Shown here: piece after piece, positions 17,936-26,956 of the stretch
How positions within the stretch are numbered: position 1 is the first letter of the stretch
How the letters are laid out: each line of letters opens with the position of its first letter
DNA from: MED-G20 sp038108155
GTDB lineage: Bacteria > Bacteroidota > Bacteroidia > Flavobacteriales_D > Parvicellaceae
Assembly (NCBI GenBank): GCA_038108155.1
Contig: JAYNHP010000007.1
Location: 1 to 64,000, forward strand
DNA length: 64,000 bases
Direction: 5' to 3'
Made by a program: the position numbers and the translations under genes
Notes under the pieces: generated by a model
The model's database searches: none
Told to the model about the DNA's origin: nothing
What the model saw: the letters and a program-made list of their open reading frames with translations, nothing else

Positions 17936-20830
17936 ATGAACTATTTTAAAATATTAGTATTCAGTCTTGTTTTTATAAGTTGTAGCAAAAATATCTCAGA
18001 GAATGTCAAATACGTTAATCCATTTATAGGAACAGGTGAACACGGCCATACTTTCCCTGGTGCAACATCTCCTTTTGGAATGGTTCAATTAAGTCCAGAT
18101 ACCAGAATTGAGGGATGGGACGGTTGTTCAGGCTACCATTACTCGGATTCTGTAATTTTTGGATTTAGTCATACCCATTTAAGTGGAACAGGAATTGGAG
18201 ACTATTGTGATTTGTTACTGATGCCAACTATGGGTGAAAAGTGTTTTAACAACGGATATAAAAATAGTAGTGAGAATAATTATTCATCTAAATTTTCAAA
18301 AGAAAACGAAACTGCTTCCGCAGGATATTACCAAGTTTACTTAAACAAATACGGTATTGATTGTAAATTAACAACTACAAAAAGAGTTGGGATTCACCAG
18401 TATTCGTTTTCTGATACTTCTAAAAACCCAGCTATTGTTTTGGATTTGGAACACAGAGATATTTTATTGGATTGGGATATTGAAGTTCTTAATTCTAATG
18501 AAATTTCAGGAAAAAGAATTTCAAAATCTTGGGCAGACATGCAACATTTTTATTTTCATATGGAGTTCTCAGAAGAATTTGATACTAGCTATAATAAAAA
18601 GAATCCAACAAAATTATTTTTGAGCTTTAATGATCTAACTAACAATCAAATAATGGTTAAAGTAGGTGTTTCTGTAGTAAGCTCCCAAAATGCAAAAGAA
18701 AATCTATTGGATGAAGCAAATCATTGGGATTTTGATAAATATTTATCAAGCTCTAAAAACGATTGGAATAAAGCACTTTCAAAAATTGACATATCTTCTA
18801 ACAACGATTCTCTAAAAGAAATATTTTATACTGCATTGTACCATACAATGATTGCTCCCAATCTAATAAGCGATGTTAATGGAGATTATAGAGCAACAGA
18901 TATGCAAGTCCACAACGATAGTCTTGCCAACTACACTGTATTTTCTTTGTGGGATACATTTAGATCTACTCATCCACTTTATAATCTCATTGAAAGAAAA
19001 AAAACTGCATTATTTCTCAATACATTTTTAAATCAATATCAGTTTGGAGGACAATTACCTATCTGGGAATTATGTGCCAACTATACAGGATGTATGATTG
19101 GTTATCATGTGGTCTCTGTCATATTAGATGCGTATGTAAAATCTATAGATTTTGACAATTATCCAAAACTATATTCTGCTATGAAAGAAATATCCAACAG
19201 AGAAAAATTGGGGATACCTGAATATAAAAACAAAGGCTATATTTCTTCATTCCAAGAGCCGGAATCAGTATCTAAAACTTTAGAATATGCTTACAATGAT
19301 TGGTGTATCTATAAAATGGCACAAGTTTTTAACGATTCTAATACCATTGATTCTTATATTAAAAGAGCGCAATCCTACAAAAATATTTTCAATTTAAATT
19401 CCGGACTGATGCAACCCAAAACAAATGGAAATTGGAAATCTGGCTTTATTGCATCGGAAGTAAACTATAATTATACAGAAGCTAATTCCTGGCAGTATAG
19501 TTTTTTTGTCCCTCACGATGTAGAAGGATTAATTAATATTCACCAAGGAAAAGAACGTTTTGAAAATAAACTAGACGAATTATTTACTGTCAACTCTACT
19601 TTAGCTGGTAGGCAACAAGCAGATATTACTGGTCTTATTGGGCAGTATGCTCACGGAAATGAACCAAGTCACCACATGGCTTATCTGTACAATATGATAG
19701 GTAAATCATCCAAATCTCAGAAGATGGTAAATAAAATTTTGAATGAAATGTATTCTGCTCAACCAAGTGGTATTGTTGGAAACGAAGATTGTGGACAAAT
19801 GTCAGCTTGGTATATACTGAGTTCCATTGGAATATTTGATCTAAACCCTGGAGATCCATATTACATAATAAATACACCATTATTTGATGAAGTAACTCTA
19901 AACTTAGAAAATGGGAATAAGTTTAAAATTCAATGTAATGGCTTGGAAGATGCGTCTAATATTTATATAAAATCAGTACTTCTAAATGGTGAGAATTTAG
20001 AAAGAAATTATCTTCACATCGATGAGATTTTAAATGGAGGTGTACTTAAGATAGAAAAGTCTAACCAACCAAATAATGAATGGAGTTCTGAGAATTTTTA
20101 CAAAACTTCAATTGACACTGCCAACAGTATTTTAACAATTCCAAGAATTATTTCTCCCTCTTATACCTTTAAAGACTCCTTAGAAATAAAAATTGAGAAA
20201 AAAAATAGAGAAGATGTCTTTTACAAGACTTCCAATCAAACTAATTTTACTTTGTATACTTCTCCATTTTATTTACATGAAACAGATACAATTTATTGTT
20301 ATTCTACTTTTAGAAATAAGAAAAGTAAAATAGAGTCTGCTTATTTTCTAAAGTTCAATAAAAAAAGATCTATAAGTCTACAAACAAATTTTAGTAACCA
20401 GTATGATGCCGGTGGTAAAGATGCTTTGGTGGACGGACTAAGAGGACCTAATAATTATCTCACCGGAAGATGGCAAGGATTTTATGGAGAGGATTTTGAG
20501 TGTAATATAGATTTAGGTTCTAAAGAGAAAGTTACTTATATAAATATAGGAGCTATTCAAGATGTTCGCTCATGGATTTGGCTACCTAAGAAAGTAGAAT
20601 TTCTTGCATCTAAAGATGGAAAAATATTTAAATCTATTGGGACTTTAAAGCACTCCATTTCAGATAATTCTTCTGAATCTATTATAAAGCAGTTTGAATT
20701 AAAATTAAAAACACGAATTGAAGCTAGGTATATTAAAATAAGAGCAGAAAACTATGGAAAATGCCCTGAATGGCATCTTGGTAGTGGTGGAACTAGTTGG
20801 TTGTTTTTTGATGAAATAACTATTTTATAA
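17936..20830 (+). CDS. GH92 family alpha-mannosidase lipoprotein with C-terminal carbohydrate-binding-type modules
   Basis: An exo-alpha-mannosidase of GH92, a calcium-dependent family acting on N-glycan and other mannosides. The N-terminus ends in a lipobox (VFISC), so it is probably anchored to the envelope. The GH92 start VNPFIGTGEHGHTFPGATSP, the block GGQLPIWELCANYTGCMIGYH and the motif GNEDCGQMSAWY near residue 615 are all present. After about residue 735 a chitobiase-C-like segment follows, then a discoidin (F5/8C)-like module ending TSWLFFDEITIL. That last module resembles the tail of the nearby GH20 enzyme. The stop overlaps convergent cutC by 6 nt. The length of 964 exceeds the ~740 of plain GH92. 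Confidence 0.93.
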   Translation: MNYFKILVFSLVFISCSKNISENVKYVNPFIGTGEHGHTFPGATSPFGMVQLSPDTRIEGWDGCSGYHYSDSVIFGFSHTHLSGTGIGDYCDLLLMPTMGEKCFNNGYKNSSENNYSSKFSKENETASAGYYQVYLNKYGIDCKLTTTKRVGIHQYSFSDTSKNPAIVLDLEHRDILLDWDIEVLNSNEISGKRISKSWADMQHFYFHMEFSEEFDTSYNKKNPTKLFLSFNDLTNNQIMVKVGVSVVSSQNAKENLLDEANHWDFDKYLSSSKNDWNKALSKIDISSNNDSLKEIFYTALYHTMIAPNLISDVNGDYRATDMQVHNDSLANYTVFSLWDTFRSTHPLYNLIERKKTALFLNTFLNQYQFGGQLPIWELCANYTGCMIGYHVVSVILDAYVKSIDFDNYPKLYSAMKEISNREKLGIPEYKNKGYISSFQEPESVSKTLEYAYNDWCIYKMAQVFNDSNTIDSYIKRAQSYKNIFNLNSGLMQPKTNGNWKSGFIASEVNYNYTEANSWQYSFFVPHDVEGLINIHQGKERFENKLDELFTVNSTLAGRQQADITGLIGQYAHGNEPSHHMAYLYNMIGKSSKSQKMVNKILNEMYSAQPSGIVGNEDCGQMSAWYILSSIGIFDLNPGDPYYIINTPLFDEVTLNLENGNKFKIQCNGLEDASNIYIKSVLLNGENLERNYLHIDEILNGGVLKIEKSNQPNNEWSSENFYKTSIDTANSILTIPRIISPSYTFKDSLEIKIEKKNREDVFYKTSNQTNFTLYTSPFYLHETDTIYCYSTFRNKKSKIESAYFLKFNKKRSISLQTNFSNQYDAGGKDALVDGLRGPNNYLTGRWQGFYGEDFECNIDLGSKEKVTYINIGAIQDVRSWIWLPKKVEFLASKDGKIFKSIGTLKHSISDNSSESIIKQFELKLKTRIEARYIKIRAENYGKCPEWHLGSGGTSWLFFDEITIL

Positions 20831-21487
20831 TGCTAAATTTTCCAATATAGAACTTATTTTATTTTCATCAATTTTCTTGTATTTGTCAATACTAAAATGA
20901 ATGCCGTCTAATCCAATGTCTAAAAACTTAGTACAGTTTTTTTTAGAAATTCCTCCGCCTGCTAATATTTTTATCTTTTTATTTTTTATGGATGCTAATT
21001 TTCTTAAATTATTTAACCCCAACTCTGCATTTCTTTTTCCACCAGATGTAAGGACCCAGTCAAATCCAATTTCAGATAATTCTATCAAACTCTTTTCAAA
21101 ATTCTGACATTGGTCAAATGCTTTGTGAAAGGTACATTTGAGATTTAAATCTTTTGCAACATTTATTAACTCCTCGTTTTTTTTTAAATCAATTTTGTGG
21201 TTATTTAAAACGCCAAATACTACACCATGAACTCCATTTTTTTTTGCTGCTACAATGGATTTTTTCATTTTTTTTATTTCAATTTGATTATATTGAAATC
21301 CATTGTTATGTGGTCTAATCATTACGTATCTTGCGCCATTAAATAAACTACGTGCAAGAGACTGAATTTTTATAGATGGAGTAAGGCCTTCTAAATGCAA
21401 ATCTTTACAAATTTCAACTCTATCAAGTTTAAATTTTTGAGCGGCATTTAACCCCTCAATTGTTGATATACAAGCTTCTAAAATCAT
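20825..21487 (-). CDS. cutC: CutC family protein
   Basis: A 220-residue TIM-barrel protein of the CutC family, historically linked to copper homeostasis but without an established enzymatic reaction. Family blocks seen are LDRVEICKDLHLEGLTPS near the N-terminus, VMIRPHNNGF, HGVVFGVLN, CTFHKAFDQ, VLTSGGKRNAELGL and ILAGGGI. Its ATG overlaps the stop of the GH20 hexosaminidase (ATGA), making it the last gene of the glycosylasparaginase-GH20-cutC unit. No metal gene is near. The context suggests a role in glycoprotein or sugar catabolism. Confidence 0.9.
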   Translation of the reverse strand: MILEACISTIEGLNAAQKFKLDRVEICKDLHLEGLTPSIKIQSLARSLFNGARYVMIRPHNNGFQYNQIEIKKMKKSIVAAKKNGVHGVVFGVLNNHKIDLKKNEELINVAKDLNLKCTFHKAFDQCQNFEKSLIELSEIGFDWVLTSGGKRNAELGLNNLRKLASIKNKKIKILAGGGISKKNCTKFLDIGLDGIHFSIDKYKKIDENKISSILENLAL

Positions 21488-23768
21488 TCAACAATAATTT
21501 CGTCAATAAATAGCCAGCTTTCAGCACCAGCAGCTTCGTGCCATGAAGGAAGTTTTCCATGGTTTTTAGCAAATATTTTCAAGTATTTAGCATCTATTTT
21601 TAAACTATCAAAGGATAGACTATTTATAAATTTTCCTCTTTTTCTTATTTCACCAATAGAGTCTACCGACTTTATAACTTCCCAATGTAGAGAATCCTTA
21701 GAACTCAATATAGATATGTAACTAGGAACAATAATCCATGAATTAATATATTGGTAAAAATTCATAGAAATTTTATTAATGCTGGTAATTGAGTCTAGAG
21801 ATATAATCACATCTAGGTTTTTTCCTGAAAACCCCTGCCATTGGCCATCTTTAAAGTCTAAGCTCCCCAATCTTCCATTAGTAAGTGAGGATAATCCTTC
21901 TGCTGGATAGCTTGAATTATACAAATATTGATAATCTACATTTGAATTTAAACCCAAGTGGACAGCAAATTTTTCTACTTTTTGGTTTCCATACTTTTTA
22001 CCATTTTTGTATGCCTGAAGGATTAATTCACCAGTCTTATCTNNNNNNNNNNTAAATTTTTTTCTATTAACCCATTTTTATTAAGTGGTTTTTCGTCTTC
22101 ATTATTCCATTGATATTTGAATTCTAAATTTTTAATTTTTGAATTTACAACAGCGTTAATTTTTCTATTATTTATTTTTGAAGACAACCTAACTGGGCTG
22201 GATTCAATACCATAATACACATTAAGCTTACTTAAAATAGAGTAGTGGTCTTCAACTCGATTTTGAAAATTTTCAAATTTATCTTTTCTAAATGTCCACA
22301 AAACCTCACTCATTGCTAATAACCTAGGAAAGGTTTTTCTGTCTAAATCCTTTTCACTGGGTATTCTTTCTGACCATAGATTGCATTCTCCTCCAATAAT
22401 TAATTCACTTTCCAAGGAGTCTAATTCAGGTGGAATAGGATTGAAATTATAAACCTTTTCTAAGTCGATACTATTAACACTATAGTCAAAATAGCAATGT
22501 GATGTTGGAGACATAATTGTTTTCTTACCTTCTTTTACTGCTTGGATACCGCCAGAAAATCCTCTCCAAGATTGGATGGTTACATTACTATTAATTTTAC
22601 TTTCAATTATTTCATCCCAACCAATAATACTTTTATTCTTTTTTTCTAAAATTTTGGCAATTCTTTCGATAAAATAACTTTGTAGCTCGTGCTCATCTTT
22701 AAGATTTTCTTGTGCCATTCTTTTCTGACATTTTTCACAATTTTCCCATCTAAATTTTGGAGCTTCATCTCCACCTATATGAATTCTTTCATTAGGAAAT
22801 AGCTCCGTTACTTCTCGAAAAATATCCTCTAAAAATATAAAAACTGAATCGTTGCCAGCACAATAAATGTCTTTGAATACTCCCCATGAATTAGCTACTA
22901 AGATTTGTTTCTCTTCGCAAGATAAGAACGGATAGGAAGCTATAGCAGCTTGAGAATGGCCAGGAAGTTCTATTTCTGGAATTACCTCTATATATCTTTC
23001 TTTGGCGTATTTTACAATTTCTCTAATTTCTTTTTTGGTGTAAAACCCACCGTATTTTCCTGTTGAATCTTCTCGCCAGGATCCCACAGTATTTAATTTA
23101 GGATATTTATCAATTTCTATTCTCCAACCTTGGTCTTCTGTTAGGTGCCAATGTAAAACATTCATTTTGTAAAGAGATAATAAGTCTATGTATTTTTTAA
23201 TTGTTTTAACAGAGAAGAAATGTCTGCAGCAGTCCATAAGAAATCCCCTGTGTTCAAAGAAGTTTTCGTCTTTTATTTCTAAACAGGGTATTCTTATAGA
23301 ATTTGAAATACTATCGTTATTCAATGCTATTAACTGAAATAGAGTCTGTAAACCATAAAAAACTCCCCTTTTTCCACCTCTAAGTTCTATAAAATCTTGG
23401 TTTATTGACAATTCATAATAAGGAGTGTCTTTATAAATAGTTTCATCAATTTTAATTTCGAAATTTTTAGAATTTGTAGATTTTGAGAAAATTGTTTTTT
23501 TAGGGTAATAGTTCTCTATTTGCTCTTTAAACAACTCAAATTCTCTAATATTGAAGTCATTATTAAAATTTATAAACTTGGCTTCAAAGAAATCCTCTTT
23601 TAGCTCCACCGTAGATGGCATTGGAATAATAGATAATTTGGGATTAAATGGATTTTTATTGGAGGATGGTTGACATCCGAGTAAAAATAAAACGGCAGTT
23701 ATTAAATACCATTTATTCCTCCCATTCAAGATCGTATTTGCTGTCAATAAGTTTAGATTCTTGCGCAT
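21484..23768 (-). CDS. GH20 beta-N-acetylhexosaminidase lipoprotein, interrupted by an assembly gap
   Basis: Removes terminal GlcNAc or GalNAc. The order is: lipoprotein signal (VLFLLGC), GH20b domain, GH20 barrel with LHWHLTEDQGWRIEIDKYP and the catalytic pair in HIGGDEAPKF, a chitobiase-C-like segment, and a discoidin-like tail ending ESWLFIDEIIVE. Ten N at 22043-22052 split it. Before the gap the frame ends on a codon boundary; after it an open frame starts with one spare base then DKTGEL. The missing length must therefore be 2 modulo 3, and the apparent frameshift is an artefact. The start is uncertain: ATG 23768 overlaps the upstream gene by 56 nt, and TTG 23729 would suit the signal peptide better. 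Confidence 0.9.
22043..22052. other. assembly gap of 10 N inside the GH20 gene
   Basis: A run of ten N in the chitobiase-C-like segment of the hexosaminidase gene. Unlike the gap at 7826, the flanks do not repeat each other. The protein reads on plausibly across it with only a few residues missing, so the true gap is likely short. Confidence 0.95.
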
Positions 23769-24738
23769 CTTGATATGCATAATTAAAACCTGAATATAAG
23801 CTATATGATCCAATTTCTCCTTTTTTATTCATTGCAATAAATCCAACTTGTATGTCTTTTAAATCTTTATTAGATTTTTTGATTCTTTGAATAGCAATTT
23901 TGCAAGCTTCTTGTGGACTTGATCCATTTCTCATTAATTCTACAATAGTATGACTCCCACAAATTTTAATTATTGCTTCTCCCATCCCTGTTGCACAAGC
24001 TGCACCAACTTCGTTATCACAATAAACCCCTGCACCAATAATTGGGGAATCACCAACTCTCCCTGCTAATTTATATGCCCATCCACTAGTAGTACATCCT
24101 GTAGACAAATTTCCTTTTCCATCCAAAGCTATCATTGCGATAGTATCGTGATTTTCATGATTAATTGCTGGAAGAACATTTTTATTTTCTTTTTTCCATT
24201 CTTCCCATTTTTGTTTTGAGCTTTGTGTAATTAGATCCTTATGCTTAAAGTTTTTCTTTATTGCAAATTCATAGGCACCTTTACCACTAAGCATAACATG
24301 TGGAGTATCTTCCATTACTTTCCTAGCTACTGAGATTGGATTTTCAATATTTTTCAAATAACTAACAGATCCACAATTAAATTCATCGTCCATTATACAA
24401 GCATCTAATGTTACTTCTCCATTAGCATCTGGTAATCCACCAATTCCTACACTAGTATTTTCTATATCAGATTCGGTTATATTTAGACCTTTTTCAATAG
24501 CATCTATTCCCACACCGTTGTTTTCTAATATTCCAAAAGCAACTTTATTTGCTTTTAGACCAGAGTTCCATGTTGAAATAACTTTTATATTGTCTTTGGT
24601 AATAGGATAAACTATTGATTTTTCTTCAACGCTGTCAACTATTGATTTTTCTTCAACGCTGTCTTTAGTTTTACACCCATCTAGAATAATTGCTGTAGTA
24701 CCTAAACTACTTAATTTCACGAAATCTCTCCTTTTCAT
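23713..24738 (-). CDS. N4-(beta-N-acetylglucosaminyl)-L-asparaginase (Ntn hydrolase)
   Basis: Cleaves the GlcNAc-Asn bond that joins N-glycans to protein. It is made as a precursor that cuts itself before a threonine, here Thr199 in NHDTIAMIALDG. Substrate-site blocks GRVGDSPIIGAGVYCDNEVGAA and ATGMGEAI follow. The 341-residue length and the N-terminal WNSG.KAN and VGIGGLPDANGEVTLDACIMD favour glycosylasparaginase over plain isoaspartyl peptidase. The N-terminus MKRRDFVKLS with a hydrophobic stretch and Cys22 looks like a Tat-type signal, possibly with lipidation. A 9-residue tandem repeat follows the signal. Confidence 0.92.
   Translation of the reverse strand: MKRRDFVKLSSLGTTAIILDGCKTKDSVEEKSIVDSVEEKSIVYPITKDNIKVISTWNSGLKANKVAFGILENNGVGIDAIEKGLNITESDIENTSVGIGGLPDANGEVTLDACIMDDEFNCGSVSYLKNIENPISVARKVMEDTPHVMLSGKGAYEFAIKKNFKHKDLITQSSKQKWEEWKKENKNVLPAINHENHDTIAMIALDGKGNLSTGCTTSGWAYKLAGRVGDSPIIGAGVYCDNEVGAACATGMGEAIIKICGSHTIVELMRNGSSPQEACKIAIQRIKKSNKDLKDIQVGFIAMNKKGEIGSYSLYSGFNYAYQDAQESKLIDSKYDLEWEE
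24610..24663 (-). repeat. 27-nt in-frame tandem duplication in the glycosylasparaginase leader
   Basis: Positions 24610-24636 and 24637-24663 are identical 27-nt units encoding DSVEEKSIV twice, directly after the signal region. Perfect identity suggests a recent slippage event in a linker where length is not critical. Confidence 0.9.
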
Positions 24739-24807
24739 TTCTTTAAATTAGGATAGATTTTCATTCAATTTATTTTTTCTTTAAAATACGTAGTTTTTCG
24801 GTGTTGG

Positions 24808-25158
24808 TTAGGTTAGTGAATTATCAGTTTCATTTGGGAAAATTACTGATGGTTCAAATGTTTTAGCATCTTCAAAATCCATAGTTGCATATGCAATTAT
24901 TATTACAATATCTCCCTTAGCTACTTTCCTTGCAGCAGGTCCATTTAGTGTAATTTCACCACTTGCTTTTTTGCCTGGAATTACATAAGTCTCAATACGT
25001 TCACCATTGTTAATATTAACTACTTGTACTTTTTCACCAGCAATTATATTAGATGCTTCCATGAGATTTCTGTCAATAGTAATACTGCCTATATAGTCTA
25101 GTTCAGCTCCTGTAACTTTTACTCGATGTATTTTGGATTTGAGAATTTGAATTTGCAT
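24808..25158 (-). CDS. panD: aspartate 1-decarboxylase
   Basis: Makes beta-alanine from aspartate for pantothenate synthesis. The proenzyme cleaves itself at Gly24-Ser25 (YIGSITID) to form the pyruvoyl cofactor; with the ATG at 25158 the Ser is residue 25, as in the family. A TTG two codons upstream is not needed. It has 116 residues with the usual blocks KSKIHRVKVTGAEL, GERIETYVIPG and LNGPAARK. No other pan gene is near. It lies between the DUF1571-like gene and the glycosylasparaginase gene, all on the minus strand. Confidence 0.96.
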   Translation of the reverse strand: MQIQILKSKIHRVKVTGAELDYIGSITIDRNLMEASNIIAGEKVQVVNINNGERIETYVIPGKKASGEITLNGPAARKVAKGDIVIIIAYATMDFEDAKTFEPSVIFPNETDNSLT

Positions 25159-25200
25159 ATGCAAATATAAATTTTATAATTCTGATTTTTTTATTTTTAA

Positions 25201-26064
25201 CTAAAAATTGTAGTCTTTATAATCTCTGTTGAATTCCTCATTTTTAATTAATTTGTTAAGGACTAGTTTTGTATAAATATATTTTTCATAAAGTCCTTTT
25301 TCGTCATAAACTAATTGATATATTGGAAAGTAGTTTTCTAAATCAACATATAAAACCAACATCTTAAAATAATGATTGGTTATTTTTATTTCTTGATTGT
25401 CTAAAAGTTTCTTAGAAATATCTAAACCTGGGTTGAGTTCTTTTATTTTTGCAATATTGATTAATTTATTTTCGCATATTTCAAATAATGTTTCCCCATT
25501 TTTTGCGTAATAATTTATTGTTTGGTAATCTCCATACTCAATTCTTATTTTATAACATTTTTTGTCATTCCAGTTAAAAATCCCTTCGTACTTAATTTTT
25601 TTTAAAAAATTGTCTTGGAACTTTTCTATGTCAAAGTTTAATATTTTAGAAATTTTACCAAACCCAGCCTCTTTTATGTAATGGTGTCCTCCAGAAAGTA
25701 AAATACTGTTCTCAGAACTTAAATATAAACTTACGTATGGGAAAGTGTTTGTATTTAATAATACTTTATTGTCATTTTCTCCCTCTACATACAATATTTC
25801 AGCTCCCTTTTTTGGCTTTTCGTTCTTCACATAAATTTTGAATGGATTGTTGCACATCTTAGCGTAAAATTTTCCATCGACAAATTCATTCTTCTCATTT
25901 CTTTCACTTCGAAACATTTCAAACTCTAATTGATTATGTGCATCTATTGAGTCAACAACCTTTTTTATTATATCTCTTTTTAATGAATTGTTTTGTGAAA
26001 AAAGTATAGAGGAAATAAGAATATAGCTTACTAAGATTATGGATTTTTTTATTTTAAACTTCAT
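25201..26064 (-). CDS. secreted DUF1571-like protein with LysM-like insert
   Basis: A 287-residue protein with a signal peptide (IILVSYILISSILFSQ). The body resembles DUF1571-type proteins: FYAKMCNNPFKIYVKNEKP, GAEILYVEGENDNKVLLNTN, then GGHHYIKEAGFGKI. Between about residues 185 and 232 there is a LysM-like stretch: YYAKNGETLFEICENK, then IAKIKELNPGL and LDNQEIKI, the usual pattern of a peptidoglycan-binding motif. The final part returns to the main fold (LVLYVDLENYFPIYQLVYD). It overlaps the nitroreductase gene by 11 nt. An envelope role is likely; the activity is unknown. Confidence 0.75.
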   Translation of the reverse strand: MKFKIKKSIILVSYILISSILFSQNNSLKRDIIKKVVDSIDAHNQLEFEMFRSERNEKNEFVDGKFYAKMCNNPFKIYVKNEKPKKGAEILYVEGENDNKVLLNTNTFPYVSLYLSSENSILLSGGHHYIKEAGFGKISKILNFDIEKFQDNFLKKIKYEGIFNWNDKKCYKIRIEYGDYQTINYYAKNGETLFEICENKLINIAKIKELNPGLDISKKLLDNQEIKITNHYFKMLVLYVDLENYFPIYQLVYDEKGLYEKYIYTKLVLNKLIKNEEFNRDYKDYNF

Positions 26065-26839
26065 GAATAAAGTAGCTGCTTTTGAATCTTACTTGCTTTC
26101 CATAAACTCCATTTTTTGCTCTTTTACCTGCGCTTATTACCATTGAAATTTCAGCAGGGCTTTTTAAATTTAGGAGTTTTTTAATTCTTTTGGAGTCTAT
26201 TCCTTCCATTGGACAACTATCGTATCCGTATGCTCTTAGTGATAGCATGAAATTTTCACAAGCCAACGCAGTGGTTTTATGGGCCCACACTGCCATTCCT
26301 TTTTTATTGTATGGTTCTCTTGGTGTTGGTTTTTTTATTCCACGAATTTCCATGGCTATTTTTTTTAAATATCCTCTTATTGAAAATAGCCCTTGTTGGT
26401 AAGCCAGTGGCACTATCCTTCCATAATATTTTTTGACTGATTTGGGTGCTTTTTCACCCATTTCTGCTATTAATTCTAACATTCTTTTCTGATTGACTTT
26501 CCAGTAATCTGGTCTTGCGACAGCTACTACCAATTCCTGCGCTGTTGCTGCCGCTGGTTGCCCCAAGCAATAGGAAACCAATTTTTGTTTTTTTTCTGGT
26601 GATCTAACCCAGTAAAACTCCCATGGTTGTAAATTGGATGAATTTGGGGCCAACAACGCCAATTCTAAACAAGCTTTCATGTCTTTTTCTAAAACAGGTT
26701 CGTCGTTGTAGTTTCTTACACTTCTTCTACTTTTTACTGTCTTTATAAAATCTTCTTTTTTTATTTCTTCTGCTTCTTCTGAGTGGCTATTTCTTGTTTC
26801 GAAGAGTTCGTTTAGGATCGGTTTTTTATTTTTAACCAT
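26054..26839 (-). CDS. nitroreductase family protein
   Basis: An FMN-dependent NAD(P)H oxidoreductase of the nitroreductase fold. It starts at ATG 26839; a TTG five codons earlier is the longer alternative. Family features are KSRRSVRNYNDEPV with the FMN-binding arginines, LAPNSSNLQPWEFYWV, and the late GYDSCPMEGID followed by EISMVISAGKRA. The usual aerobic substrate cannot be predicted. About 30 extra N-terminal residues precede the conserved core. It heads a minus-strand group with the DUF1571-like gene and panD. Confidence 0.88.
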   Translation of the reverse strand: MVKNKKPILNELFETRNSHSEEAEEIKKEDFIKTVKSRRSVRNYNDEPVLEKDMKACLELALLAPNSSNLQPWEFYWVRSPEKKQKLVSYCLGQPAAATAQELVVAVARPDYWKVNQKRMLELIAEMGEKAPKSVKKYYGRIVPLAYQQGLFSIRGYLKKIAMEIRGIKKPTPREPYNKKGMAVWAHKTTALACENFMLSLRAYGYDSCPMEGIDSKRIKKLLNLKSPAEISMVISAGKRAKNGVYGKQVRFKSSYFIHEV

Positions 26840-26956
26840 TATTTTTTTTTCCAATGTACTAATTCCATATTTATTTATTCTGTTATTTAGAACTTAAATA
26901 CTTTATGTTCTTCTTTTATATATTCATAAATAATTAAATTAGTTTAAATATTATTT

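Noticed and set aside
23730..23813. Longer N-terminus for the GH20 protein
   Set aside because: It would lie in the coding end of the upstream gene and place extra residues before a good lipoprotein signal.
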